A stretch of DNA of 64,000 bases, taken from NCBI GenBank assembly GCA_964427535.1, contig CAYRVF010000006.1:8480-72479 (forward strand), read 5' to 3'. Below are positions 9,511 to 17,709 of this stretch, piece after piece. This DNA comes from CAYRVF01 sp964427535. Lineage in GTDB: Bacteria; Chloroflexota; Ktedonobacteria; Ktedonobacterales; JADMIN01. The notes below the pieces were generated by a model. That model made no database searches, was not told where the DNA came from, and worked only from the letters and a program-made list of their open reading frames with translations. Positions within the stretch are counted from its first letter, which is position 1. Every line of letters starts with the position of its first letter. The position numbers and the translations under genes were made by a program.

Positions 9511-11604
9511 TCACCGTCCAAACTGTCGCAGCAGAAACGCCCAGGTATCGGCCGTCTCGGCGTTGACCTGCTGCTTCGTCGAGCCCATGCCGTGCCCGCC
9601 CTGGTACTCGACCCGCAGCAGCACCGGCCTCCCCGACGATGTCGCCGCTTGCAGCCGCGCCGCCATCTTCATCGCCATCCACGGCTCGACGCGGGGATCG
9701 TTGGCCCCCGTGGTCAGCAGCACCGCCGGATACGCCACGCCGTCGCGCACCTTCCGATACGAGTCGATGATCTGGAGCGCGCGGAAGCCCTCCTCCGTCG
9801 TGACCGAGCCGAACTCCAGAATGTTCGGCACGCCGTTCTCGGTGAACTCGGAGCGCAGCGCGTCCGTGACTGGCACGTTCATGACCATGACCGCCCAGAG
9901 ATCGGGCCGCTTTACCAGCGCGCCGCCGCTGGGGATGCCGCCCGCGCTGCCACCTTCGCCAGCTAGCAGCTCCGGCCGGGTATATCCCTCGCGCACGAGA
10001 TACTCAGCCGCCGCGATGAAGTCGTCGATGGTGTTCTGCTTGTTCAGCTTCTGGCCAGCCTTGTGCCACTCGTCGCCGTACTCCCCTCCGCCGCGGATAT
10101 GCGCCACCGCCAGCACGCCGCCACGTTCGAGCCAGGCCAGCCATGTCGGGCGGAATCCCGGTGTCAACGAGATGCCATACGACCCATAGCCCATGAGCAG
10201 GGTCGGGCGCGAACCGTCGAGCGCGATACCCTTCGGCGTGAGAATCGAGACGGGAATCCGCGTACCATCTGGCGCGGGCGCGAATACCTCACGCACCTCT
10301 ACGCCGCTGAAATCCACTTGAGAGGGAGGCTGCCATCCAGTGTCGTCAAGCTGGCCGAGGCGTATATCCAGCCGGTAGATGCGCGGCGAGACGGTCCACG
10401 AGGTAAGCTGCACCAGCGCCTCCGACGAGCTAGGTGAGGTCGCGAGCGCCGTTAGGCTGCCATCCACGGGGAGCGCGATCGGCTCAGGTGCGCCTGCCGT
10501 TCCTTCCGCCAGGCGTACCTTGCGCAACCGGTTCACGCCGCCGTCGAGATCGACCACCAGCAGCGTCTTCCCGGCGGCCGCTATCTCCTCGATCACCGCG
10601 CGGCTCTCTGGCACGATCACCCGCGCCGACGCGATATCCGGCTGGCCGAGCGGCGTGGCGAGCACCTGGTAGCGCGGCGCTCCGGCGTGCGAGAGCAGGT
10701 AGAGCATCGTCTCGTCGAGGTCGACAGAGATCACGCCGTCTTCTACGTCGGCAACCTTTGTCCAGCGCGCGGCGCTCGGGTGTTCGAGATCCGCGAGCGG
10801 GGCGACGTAGATGGTGCGCTCGTTCTGGTCGCCATGCTGCACAACGCCGACCATCCACACGCTCTCCGGCGTCACCCGCAGCGAGGGAATATCCACCGGC
10901 TCCAGCGTGACACCCGGATGCACGCCGATGCCGAAGACGGCGACATCCTGTTCGACGGGCGTGCCCAGACGGTGCAGATACATACGGCTGGAGGTGTAGC
11001 GATTGGCCTCGCCGCCGTCCTCTGCCGCGAGCGGCGAGCGATTAAAGAGGAACACCTGACTATCGGCGAGCCAGACGACCGCGCCATAGATCGCGCGGGG
11101 GATGGCGATGTCGAGCGGCTGACCAGTCTCCGCGTCGAGCACGTGCAGCTCGCTCTCCTCCGAGCCACCTTGAGAGATGCCATACGCGACGTAGCGCCCA
11201 TCCCAGGACGCCTCATAATAGTCTATGGCGCTATGCACCTCGCCGCTCAGCGTGTTCGGGTCGAGCAGCACACGCTCGGCGCCGCCATCCAGCGGACGCG
11301 TGACCAGCTTGCCTAGGTTCTCGCCAGGATCACGCCGCAGATAGAACACCCGCGTCCCGCGCAGCTGCAGCCCGTAGAGCGCCGGAGTGGCGTCGCTCAG
11401 CTCCGAGATGCGTGCCAGCAGGACGTCGCGCTCGGGCAGCGACTCGAGGTATTCGCGGGCATAGTCGGCCTGGGCACGCATCCACGCCTGCGTCTCCTCG
11501 CTCTGCTGCTGCTCCATCCAACGGTATGGATCGTCGACCGTCACGCCGAAGTGTGTCTCGCGGACATTCTCCACACGCGCGGCAGGTGGTTGGCCAGTCT
11601 GCAT
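9511..11604 (-). CDS. prolyl oligopeptidase family serine peptidase (S9A)
   Basis: A 697-residue cytoplasmic peptidase that cleaves short peptides after proline. The ATG at 11604 is chosen because AAGGAG lies 5 bases upstream; the frame stays open 56 codons further but without a ribosome site. The N-terminal FGVTVDDPYRWMEQ is the usual start of S9A enzymes. A beta-propeller spans roughly residues 60-410. The alpha/beta-hydrolase domain holds nucleophile Ser553 in GGSAGG, Asp636 in GANDPRV and His671 in GGHGMG. The nucleophile box is GGSAGG rather than the commoner GGSNGG. No signal peptide is seen. It is monocistronic and convergent with nnr. Confidence 0.95.
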   Translation of the reverse strand: MQTGQPPAARVENVRETHFGVTVDDPYRWMEQQQSEETQAWMRAQADYAREYLESLPERDVLLARISELSDATPALYGLQLRGTRVFYLRRDPGENLGKLVTRPLDGGAERVLLDPNTLSGEVHSAIDYYEASWDGRYVAYGISQGGSEESELHVLDAETGQPLDIAIPRAIYGAVVWLADSQVFLFNRSPLAAEDGGEANRYTSSRMYLHRLGTPVEQDVAVFGIGVHPGVTLEPVDIPSLRVTPESVWMVGVVQHGDQNERTIYVAPLADLEHPSAARWTKVADVEDGVISVDLDETMLYLLSHAGAPRYQVLATPLGQPDIASARVIVPESRAVIEEIAAAGKTLLVVDLDGGVNRLRKVRLAEGTAGAPEPIALPVDGSLTALATSPSSSEALVQLTSWTVSPRIYRLDIRLGQLDDTGWQPPSQVDFSGVEVREVFAPAPDGTRIPVSILTPKGIALDGSRPTLLMGYGSYGISLTPGFRPTWLAWLERGGVLAVAHIRGGGEYGDEWHKAGQKLNKQNTIDDFIAAAEYLVREGYTRPELLAGEGGSAGGIPSGGALVKRPDLWAVMVMNVPVTDALRSEFTENGVPNILEFGSVTTEEGFRALQIIDSYRKVRDGVAYPAVLLTTGANDPRVEPWMAMKMAARLQAATSSGRPVLLRVEYQGGHGMGSTKQQVNAETADTWAFLLRQFGR

Positions 11605-11917
11605 GGTCACTCCTTGTACAGCGGATACGCTTCGTCCGGGAAGTTCGACTCCGCTCCGGCTTCGGCACCAGTATACGACGCCTCTCCCTCGCCGCTCCGG
11701 TTGCCCTTGTCGCCCGCGACGTGCCCGGCATGCCTTGCCCCTATGAACGGGGGCAAGGCATGCTTCGCTCACCCCCCGCCATAGACACAGGCATCTCGCT
11801 GGAGTACTCTATAGTTAGACAAACGAACGATCTCCGCCGCCCCTGCCTGCCCGCTCGGTCTCTTCAGCAACGCTCCAGAGGCAGTTTGACATCCCCACCC
11901 GCAAAGGAGGTGCGCGC
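11605..11917. other. Divergent intergenic region with a palindrome
   Basis: 313 bp between the oligopeptidase start and the marR start. It holds the promoters of both genes and the 14-bp perfect palindrome listed separately at 11728-11763. A possible -10 (TATAGT) occurs at 11810-11815 on the plus strand, but I see no matching -35. The marR gene has AAAGGAGG about 7 bases before its ATG. Confidence 0.4.
11728..11763. repeat. 14-bp perfect inverted repeat (GCATGCCTTGCCCC type)
   Basis: Arms 11728-11741 (GCATGCCTTGCCCC) and 11750-11763 (its exact reverse complement) enclose the loop TATGAACG. A diverged single arm is present at 4578-4594. The element is far upstream of either start codon, so it is more likely a dispersed repeat than a terminator. 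Confidence 0.7.
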
Positions 11918-12418
11918 ATGGGCACGCCTCACGATCCGGCAGACCCGCGCCAGCCGCTCACGACGGCCACCCAGGACGCGATCGACCCGACGGACACGCT
12001 GGCCATCGCGAACCGGCTGCGTCCGGTGCTACTGCGCATCCACCGCTATCTGCGCGACGACGCGCACGAGCTGGGCGTCACCAGCACGCAGGCCAGCCTG
12101 CTCGGCACGGTCCACCACATGCCGGGCATCGGCGTCAACGAGCTCGCAACCCACGAGCACATGAGCGCCCCCACCCTTGTCAGCCACCTCGACCGGCTGG
12201 AGGCGATGGGCCTGGTCGAACGCAGTCGCGACAACCCTGCGGACCGCCGGCGCGTCGGGTTGCGGCTCACCGACAGAGGCGAGCAGACGTTACAGACGCT
12301 CCGCGAGCGGCGCACCGCCTGGCTGGCGACCCGGCTCGAGACCCTCTCACCCGAGGAGCTTGCCGCCGTCGCAGCCGCCATCGATCCCTTGCAGCAGTTA
12401 GTGAGGCGCGGCGAATGA
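11918..12418 (+). CDS. MarR-family transcriptional regulator
   Basis: A 166-residue winged-helix regulator. The core from about residue 28 to 150 shows the MarR pattern: dimer helix (LAIANRLRPVLLRIHRYL), recognition helix (MSAPTLVSHLDRLEAMGL) and the wing, with conserved DR in SRDNPADRRRVGLRLT. A strong AAAGGAGG precedes the ATG. Its stop overlaps the next start by 4 bases (ATGA), so it is translationally coupled to the MFS exporter. By analogy with MarR/efflux pairs it probably represses that exporter and is released by the exported compound or by a phenolic or oxidative signal. The ligand is unknown. Confidence 0.92.
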   Translation: MGTPHDPADPRQPLTTATQDAIDPTDTLAIANRLRPVLLRIHRYLRDDAHELGVTSTQASLLGTVHHMPGIGVNELATHEHMSAPTLVSHLDRLEAMGLVERSRDNPADRRRVGLRLTDRGEQTLQTLRERRTAWLATRLETLSPEELAAVAAAIDPLQQLVRRGE

Positions 12419-13713
12419 GGATCTCGCTTCGCGCGTCCACCGGATTGCAGTTGGGTAGCCGCACCTTTACGAGTCTGCGCCACCACTACAACTACCGTCT
12501 GTATTTCGCCGGGCAACTGCTTTCGCAGACCGGCACCTGGCTGCAAAGCGCGGCGATGGCCTGGCTGGTGCTCACGATGACGCACTCCGCCTTCGCCGTT
12601 GGCGTGCTCTCGTTCTGGCAATTTGGGCCGTATGCCGTGCTGGGCCTCTTCGGCGGCGCCATCGCCGACCGGCTCGATCACCGCGTCACGCTCATCGTCA
12701 CCCAGACGGTGCTCGCGCTCTGCAGCACGGCGATGGCGGTGCTCACGCTGCTCCACGTCGTCACCGTGCAGGAGGCGTACATTATCGCGGCACTGCGCGG
12801 GCTCTCGCTCGTGCTCAACAATCCGAGCAGGCAGGCATTCATTCTGCAGATGGTCGGACGCGAGGAGCTGCCGAACGCGATCGCGCTCAATTCGAGCCTG
12901 GTAAATGCCACGCGCATCATTGGTCCCGGTATCGCGGGCGTCCTCATCGCGGCGTTCGGCGTGGGCATCTGTTTCAGCATCGACGCCGTCAGCTACTTCG
13001 CCGTCATCGTGGCGCTGCTGCTGATGCGCGTCAAAGACCTGACCCCGATCGAGCGCCGTCCGCAGCTCTCGGTGCTACGGAGCACGGGCGAGGGACTGCG
13101 CTACGTCTGGCGCACGCCGACAGTGCTGCTCGTGCTGACGATGTTCCTCTTCATCTGCACCGCGAGCATTAACTTTACCGTGCTGCTGCCCCTCGTGGCG
13201 AGCAACACCCTCGGCCAAGGCGCGCAGGTCTTCGGACTGCTGACTTCGTGTTTCGGGGCGGGTGCTCTCATCGGCGCGTTGATCTCGGCGTCCTTCGCCA
13301 CGGCCACCTGGCGCATTCTGCTGGTCAGCGCGGCAGGATTCGGCCTTGGCGAGGTGCTGCTGGCGCCGCAGAAGACGCTCCTCGGCGCGATTGTGTTGCT
13401 GATGGCCACGGGCGTCTGTTACACGCTGTACACGTCGAACACCAACTCGCTCGTGCAGCTCAACACGCCGGGCTACCTGCAAGGGCGAGTCGCCGGGCTG
13501 TATAGCTACATCTTCGCGGGCACCAGTCCGCTAGGTGCGCTGCTCGCCGGTGGATTGGCGGAGCGCGGCGGCACACAGCTCGCCTTCTTCGTCGCGGGCG
13601 GCACAGCGCTCGTCTTCGCCGCGTACGGGGTCGTCCAGGTGCGGCGCGGCTATGTTGCCGAAGGGCGTCCCTGCTCCGACGACGTAGCCTCCGACGACGT
13701 CGAACCGGTCTAG
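12415..13713 (+). CDS. MFS exporter, DHA3 (enterobactin exporter EntS-like) type
   Basis: A 432-residue integral membrane protein with about 12 hydrophobic helices. It opens with FTSLRHHYNYRLYFAGQLLSQ, the N-terminal pattern of the MFS_3/EntS group, and the inter-helix loop GGAIADRLDHR matches the MFS A-like motif. LNNPSRQAFILQMVGREEL, a DHA3 hallmark, follows helix 4. It starts inside the marR stop codon (ATGA overlap) and so is co-translated with its presumed repressor. It likely exports a drug or siderophore-like compound. The Asp-rich C-terminal tail (DDVASDDVEPV) is cytoplasmic. Confidence 0.9.
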   Translation: MRISLRASTGLQLGSRTFTSLRHHYNYRLYFAGQLLSQTGTWLQSAAMAWLVLTMTHSAFAVGVLSFWQFGPYAVLGLFGGAIADRLDHRVTLIVTQTVLALCSTAMAVLTLLHVVTVQEAYIIAALRGLSLVLNNPSRQAFILQMVGREELPNAIALNSSLVNATRIIGPGIAGVLIAAFGVGICFSIDAVSYFAVIVALLLMRVKDLTPIERRPQLSVLRSTGEGLRYVWRTPTVLLVLTMFLFICTASINFTVLLPLVASNTLGQGAQVFGLLTSCFGAGALIGALISASFATATWRILLVSAAGFGLGEVLLAPQKTLLGAIVLLMATGVCYTLYTSNTNSLVQLNTPGYLQGRVAGLYSYIFAGTSPLGALLAGGLAERGGTQLAFFVAGGTALVFAAYGVVQVRRGYVAEGRPCSDDVASDDVEPV

Positions 13714-13776
13714 CAGGGAAGCTCATCAAGAGCGGCCAGACGATTCCCTCTCCGGCCGCCACACTCCCGAGCAGGC

Positions 13777-14334
13777 TCACTGCGGCAGAGCCTCGCGCAC
13801 GGTGCCCGCTTCGAGATCGAAGTAATGGCGCCGTATCAGCATCGGATTCTTGCCAAAGAGCACCAGCTCCTTCGCTGTGCCACCCATCCCTTGCTGCGAG
13901 TGGATGTCGTGGGGCGGCGCCATCCATACCACGTAGTCGCCTACCCCAAGCTCGCGCTCATACAGGAGGCGCAGACGCGCATGGCCGGGATTATCGCCCG
14001 CATCCATGCGCTCCCACTGCATGTAGCGATCATGGCCCGCCACTACACAGGCGATCCCCCACGAATCGTGGTCGTGAACGGGCGTAGGCGCGGCGGCGGG
14101 GAACTCGGCCAGCATCAGTGTGAGCGCAGCGTCGCCGAGGGACGCCACGATCGTCGACGTGGCCGCGCTGTCGTGCATCGGCCTCATCTTGTCGTCAAAG
14201 ATGAGGCCCGGCTCCCGCACCAGCTCCGCCAGGCGCTCACCCACCTGCCGCACGCTCGGCTCGGTCACACCCTCGCGGGCGAGAAAGGTCTGCGTCTCCC
14301 GCATGAAGCGGGTGATAGCCTCGTGCGTCGACAT
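13777..14334 (-). CDS. cysteine-dioxygenase-like cupin (thiol dioxygenase)
   Basis: A 185-residue double-stranded beta-helix protein. The ATG at 14334 is chosen because GGAG lies 7 bases upstream, and because longer starts would run into the upstream sulfite-oxidase gene. The 3-His iron site is visible as His87 and His89 (PVHDHDSWG) and His142 (PPHDIHSQQ). This is nearly the spacing of cysteine dioxygenase (86/88/140 in the mammalian enzyme). The family adds O2 to thiols to give sulfinates. Sulfite oxidase, persulfide dioxygenase and sulfurtransferase genes lie upstream on the same strand, which supports a sulfur substrate such as cysteine or 3-mercaptopropionate. The exact thiol is not determined. 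Confidence 0.72.
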   Translation of the reverse strand: MSTHEAITRFMRETQTFLAREGVTEPSVRQVGERLAELVREPGLIFDDKMRPMHDSAATSTIVASLGDAALTLMLAEFPAAAPTPVHDHDSWGIACVVAGHDRYMQWERMDAGDNPGHARLRLLYERELGVGDYVVWMAPPHDIHSQQGMGGTAKELVLFGKNPMLIRRHYFDLEAGTVREALPQ

Positions 14335-14404
14335 CTCGATCTCCTTCCTTGCCATGACCTCCGCGACATGTCGCATGGCTCCCCGTCTGCCTGTCACACG
14401 ACCG

Positions 14405-15517
14405 TCACACGACCGACACGCACACGGTCTGAATGGCGTTATTGGCATAGCCGAGGCGGTTCCACACTGATTCGGCAGGCTGGGCGTTCCCGGCCTCGTC
14501 GAATGCCCGGCTGCGCAACGTCACCTCGCCGGGACGCTCGGGGTGCCAGACGTACTGCCACGACCTCCATGCGTAGCGAGACGGCTCGCTGGTCCAGTCG
14601 GCGAGCCACCACCTCGCGCCGCCGTCGACGCTGACCTCAACTCGGCGTACCGGTGCCATACCCGACCAGGCCAGCCCACGCAGCACATGGCGCCCGCGCG
14701 CCAGAGTGGCACCGGCCTCCGGTGTCGTGATGACCGAGCGCACGGCGATCCTCGTGAGCGGCGTGGCGCCAGACGCGCCGCCCTCCGGATGCACCAGAAT
14801 GTAGCGCTCGACCTGATAGAATCCACGGAAGCGCTGCGCGATCGCCGCGATGCGCACCACCCACTTCACCGCTGCTACCCCATACCAGCCGGGGACGACG
14901 AGGCGCACTGGGAAGCCGTGCTCCGGCGGCAGCGGTTCGCCGTTCATCACATATGCCAGCAGCGTATCGGGGTGGAGGGCCTGCTCACGCGGCAGGCAGC
15001 GAGCGAAGGGAATCACCCCGTCCGCCGCGGCTACGTAGCCGTGATCGGCGCCCTCGACGACGATCTCGCGCGCCTCGGGCGACATGCCCGCCGCCTTCAG
15101 CACAGTCCGCAGGGGCACGCCGGTCCACTCCGCCGTGCTTGCCGCGCCATATCCCCACTGCTCGCCCTCGGCCCGTGGCCGCATCGCCGCGCGACCGTTG
15201 CCCGCGCACTCCAGCGTGACCCGCAGCGTGCGGCTCGGCAGCGCGCACAGCTCCTCATACGTCAGCTCCACCGGCGCCGCGACCTCGCCAGTGACCGCCA
15301 GGCGCCACTCCGCGGCCACACAGGTCGGCACGGCGAAGTGGTTGCGGACGTAGAATGCCGCGTTGGGTGTGACCACCCCCACGTGGCGCGCCAGCAGAGT
15401 CTCGGCGTTAAACGGTACCTCGCTGACGGCGGCGAGGCGCGGATCGTGAGCGGCGCCCAGCGCGACCGCGCTGCCGCCGGATTGTGCGGACCGAGTCACC
15501 TCGTGATCGGTGGCCAT
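14405..15517 (-). CDS. sulfite oxidase-like molybdopterin enzyme
   Basis: A 370-residue protein with an oxidoreductase molybdopterin-binding domain (about 55-235), where Cys104 in TLECAGNGR is the Mo-ligand position. A C-terminal Mo-cofactor dimerisation domain (about 250-365) carries VRRVEVSVDGG. HGFPVRLVVPGWYGVAAVKW is the classic sulfite-oxidase core. There is no Tat signal and no heme domain, so it is a cytoplasmic SorA/plant-type enzyme oxidising sulfite to sulfate with O2 or an unknown acceptor. It sits immediately downstream of the persulfide dioxygenase, whose product is sulfite. An 11-bp tandem direct repeat (GTCACACGACC twice) overlaps its 3' end at 14393-14414. Confidence 0.9.
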   Translation of the reverse strand: MATDHEVTRSAQSGGSAVALGAAHDPRLAAVSEVPFNAETLLARHVGVVTPNAAFYVRNHFAVPTCVAAEWRLAVTGEVAAPVELTYEELCALPSRTLRVTLECAGNGRAAMRPRAEGEQWGYGAASTAEWTGVPLRTVLKAAGMSPEAREIVVEGADHGYVAAADGVIPFARCLPREQALHPDTLLAYVMNGEPLPPEHGFPVRLVVPGWYGVAAVKWVVRIAAIAQRFRGFYQVERYILVHPEGGASGATPLTRIAVRSVITTPEAGATLARGRHVLRGLAWSGMAPVRRVEVSVDGGARWWLADWTSEPSRYAWRSWQYVWHPERPGEVTLRSRAFDEAGNAQPAESVWNRLGYANNAIQTVCVSVV

Positions 15518-15527
15518 GGGACCCTCC

Positions 15528-16592
15528 TCACGCGCCCGGCGTGTGGCGCCCAGCCATCACGGCGGCCCTCTGCCAGGCCTCGGTGCCACCGCGCACGTTC
15601 ATGACCTGCTCAAAGCCCACCTGCCGGAGGAACTGCGCCGCGCGCTGCGAGCGTGCGCCACTGCGGCACACGAGCAGCAGCGGACGGTCACGCGGCACTT
15701 CGTCCAGGCGCGCGGCAAGCTCGGCCTGCGGCAGATTGACCGCGCCGGGCACGTGTCCACCGGCGTATTCCTCCGGCTCGCGGACGTCCAGCACGAGCGC
15801 GTCCGGGGCCTGGCGTTCCAAATCGACGACATCCACCTGTGGCACGTCCGGGGCATCGGTGAGCATCGCCCACGACATAGCGGCCATGCCGCGATTCGTC
15901 GCTTCGATAGCCATCATGTTCAGCGGCCGCGGGGGCACGCTGGACGTCAGGTCGGAGATGAACGCGGCACGGTCAAGCCGCGCCAGCGGATTGCAGAGGC
16001 GCTCGTAGCCGACCGTCGTGACGGGCTGGCCCGACATGCTCCTGCCGCACGGCCCCTCGAAGTGGCCAGGAAAGACCGCCACCCACTCCGGCAGCGCGAG
16101 CAGGCGCTGGATACTCTCGTATTGCGCCTCGGCGTCGCCGCCACCGAAGTCCGGGCGCCCCACATCACCGGCCAGCAACGCATCGGCCGTCAGCGCCATC
16201 GCTGGCTCCGAATTACGCGGCGGGTTGACGAGCAGGATCGAGATCAACTCGGGGCGGTGACCCGGCGTGTGCAGCACGCGCAGGCGCAACTGCCCGAGCT
16301 CGAACTCCTGGCCGTCGTGCAGCGGCGTGAAGGGGTAGCTCGTACGCGCCGTCTCGTGAAGGCACAGCTCCGCGCCAGACTGGGCCGCAAGCTGGCGCGC
16401 GCCCGAGACATGATCGGCGTGGATGTGCGTGTCGATCACGTAGCGCAACCGATAGCCGCGCAGGCGCAGCACCGACTCGTACTGCTCCGTCTCGAGCGCG
16501 GGGTCGACGATGACCGCTTCGAACGAGCGACGAGACGCGATGAGGTACGACGCGCAGCCGTGGAGCTGATTCAGAAACTGCTGGAAATACAT
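15528..16592 (-). CDS. persulfide dioxygenase-rhodanese fusion (ETHE1/CstB-like)
   Basis: A 354-residue two-domain enzyme. The metallo-beta-lactamase half (1 to about 235) has THIHADHVSG (His56, His58, Asp60, His61), His112 in TPGH, Asp143 in AGDVGRPDF and the PGH of VFPGHFEGPCG. This is the ETHE1 variant, in which a mononuclear iron oxidises glutathione or low-molecular-weight persulfide to sulfite. The C-terminal rhodanese domain (about 255-345) carries the persulfide cysteine Cys309 in VCRSGARS. Fusion of the two activities is known in several bacteria and couples sulfane-sulfur transfer to oxidation. The gene is 10 bases upstream of the sulfite oxidase gene and 33 bases downstream of the sulfurtransferase, an apparent operon. 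Confidence 0.94.
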   Translation of the reverse strand: MYFQQFLNQLHGCASYLIASRRSFEAVIVDPALETEQYESVLRLRGYRLRYVIDTHIHADHVSGARQLAAQSGAELCLHETARTSYPFTPLHDGQEFELGQLRLRVLHTPGHRPELISILLVNPPRNSEPAMALTADALLAGDVGRPDFGGGDAEAQYESIQRLLALPEWVAVFPGHFEGPCGRSMSGQPVTTVGYERLCNPLARLDRAAFISDLTSSVPPRPLNMMAIEATNRGMAAMSWAMLTDAPDVPQVDVVDLERQAPDALVLDVREPEEYAGGHVPGAVNLPQAELAARLDEVPRDRPLLLVCRSGARSQRAAQFLRQVGFEQVMNVRGGTEAWQRAAVMAGRHTPGA

Positions 16593-16625
16593 GGCACGAA
16601 CCCCCTCACTCTAGGCGCGCACCTG

Positions 16626-17501
16626 CTAGGCGCGCACTTGGGCGGGCACACCAGCCTCGATCGGGGAGCCCACCAGGCTGCCCCACTCCGTCCACGAGCC
16701 GTCGTAGTTGCGGACATCCGGATAGCCCAGCAACTCATGCAGCACGACCCAGGTGTGCGCACTCCGCTCGCCGATGCGGCAGTACGCGATCACCGCTTTC
16801 TCCGGCGTGACCCCCTTCCCGCCATAGATCATCCGCAGCTCGTCTGCTGACTTGAACGTGCCGTCCTCGGCCACGGCCGTCGCCCAGGGGATGTTCTGCG
16901 CGCTGGGGATGTGCCCGCCGCGCTGGGCGCCCTCCTGCGGCAGGTTGGCCGGCGCCAGCAGCTCACCACTGTACTCGTCGGGGCTGCGCACATCGACCAG
17001 CGCGGTGGAAGGGGCGGAGAGCGCCGCGCGCACCTCGTCGCGCAGGGCGCGCAGGTCCGTGTCCATCCGCCGCACCCGGTAGACAGTCGCCGGAATGCCC
17101 GGCGACTCGACAGTCAGCGCGCGGCCCTCGTCCATCCACTTCTTGCGCCCGCCGTTCATCAGCCGCACGTCGTTGTGCCCATAGAGTTTGAAGAGCCAGT
17201 AGGCGAAGGCCGCGAACCAGTTGTTGTTGTCACCGTAGAGCACGACGGTGGTGTCGTTGGCGATGCCAGAACGTCCGAGCAGCGCCTCCCAGTCGTCGGG
17301 CGTCGGGATGTTGCGCTCGGGGTGCCGCTGGAGATCGCGTTTCCAGTTCCACCCGACGGCGCCCGGAATGTGGCCGCCGTCGTAAGCCGACGTATCCACG
17401 TCCACCTCGACCAGCCGCATCGTCGGGTCATCGAGTCGCCCGGCCACCTCGCGTGTCGCGATCAGCGCATCCATCCTGACGTCGCCACCAGACTTCGTCA
17501 T
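16626..17501 (-). CDS. sseA: thiosulfate sulfurtransferase (SseA-type, tandem rhodanese)
   Basis: A 291-residue protein. The ATG at 17501 has GGAAGGAGG 7 bases upstream; the frame is open for a further 83 codons that look non-coding. Two rhodanese domains are present. The N-terminal one (about 15-130) is inactive. The C-terminal one (about 150-275) has Cys241 in the active-site loop YCRIGERSAH, which matches mycobacterial/actinobacterial SseA. It transfers sulfane sulfur from thiosulfate or 3-mercaptopyruvate to thiols. It is the first gene of a four-gene minus-strand sulfur operon and would feed persulfide to the dioxygenase downstream. Confidence 0.93.
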   Translation of the reverse strand: MTKSGGDVRMDALIATREVAGRLDDPTMRLVEVDVDTSAYDGGHIPGAVGWNWKRDLQRHPERNIPTPDDWEALLGRSGIANDTTVVLYGDNNNWFAAFAYWLFKLYGHNDVRLMNGGRKKWMDEGRALTVESPGIPATVYRVRRMDTDLRALRDEVRAALSAPSTALVDVRSPDEYSGELLAPANLPQEGAQRGGHIPSAQNIPWATAVAEDGTFKSADELRMIYGGKGVTPEKAVIAYCRIGERSAHTWVVLHELLGYPDVRNYDGSWTEWGSLVGSPIEAGVPAQVRA

Positions 17502-17594
17502 CGCAGTGCCTCCTTCCGCGGCCACCCAGACCGCATGTCGCCGACTCCCAGGCGCGGCCACGCCGCACCTCACGAAAGAAGGATAGGCGGTGCG

Positions 17595-17627
17595 GCTTCC
17601 CAGAAGCTTCCCAGAAGCTTCCCAGAA
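17595..17627. repeat. Three perfect tandem copies of an 11-mer (GCTTCCCAGAA)
   Basis: Units 17595-17605, 17606-17616 and 17617-17627 are identical, and a partial fourth (ACCTCCCATG) follows. The array lies about 95 bp upstream of the sulfur operon start, in its probable promoter region. One unit is about one helical turn, so it could be a repeated regulator-binding site. It could equally be a slippage repeat. Confidence 0.7.
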
Positions 17628-17709
17628 ACCTCCCATGCGGTGGGGCCTGAGGGGAGCCGCGAGACGTGAGACGACATCGAGCGGGCGGGAGGGTGCGCGC
17701 TGGCTGCCA

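Noticed and set aside
14393..14414. Tandem GTCACACGACC as an operator
   Set aside because: Only two units, overlapping the 3' end of the sulfite oxidase gene; no other support for a regulatory role.
15510..16850. 446-codon open frame on the plus strand
   Set aside because: It is entirely antisense to the persulfide dioxygenase and the sulfurtransferase end, with no recognisable motif.
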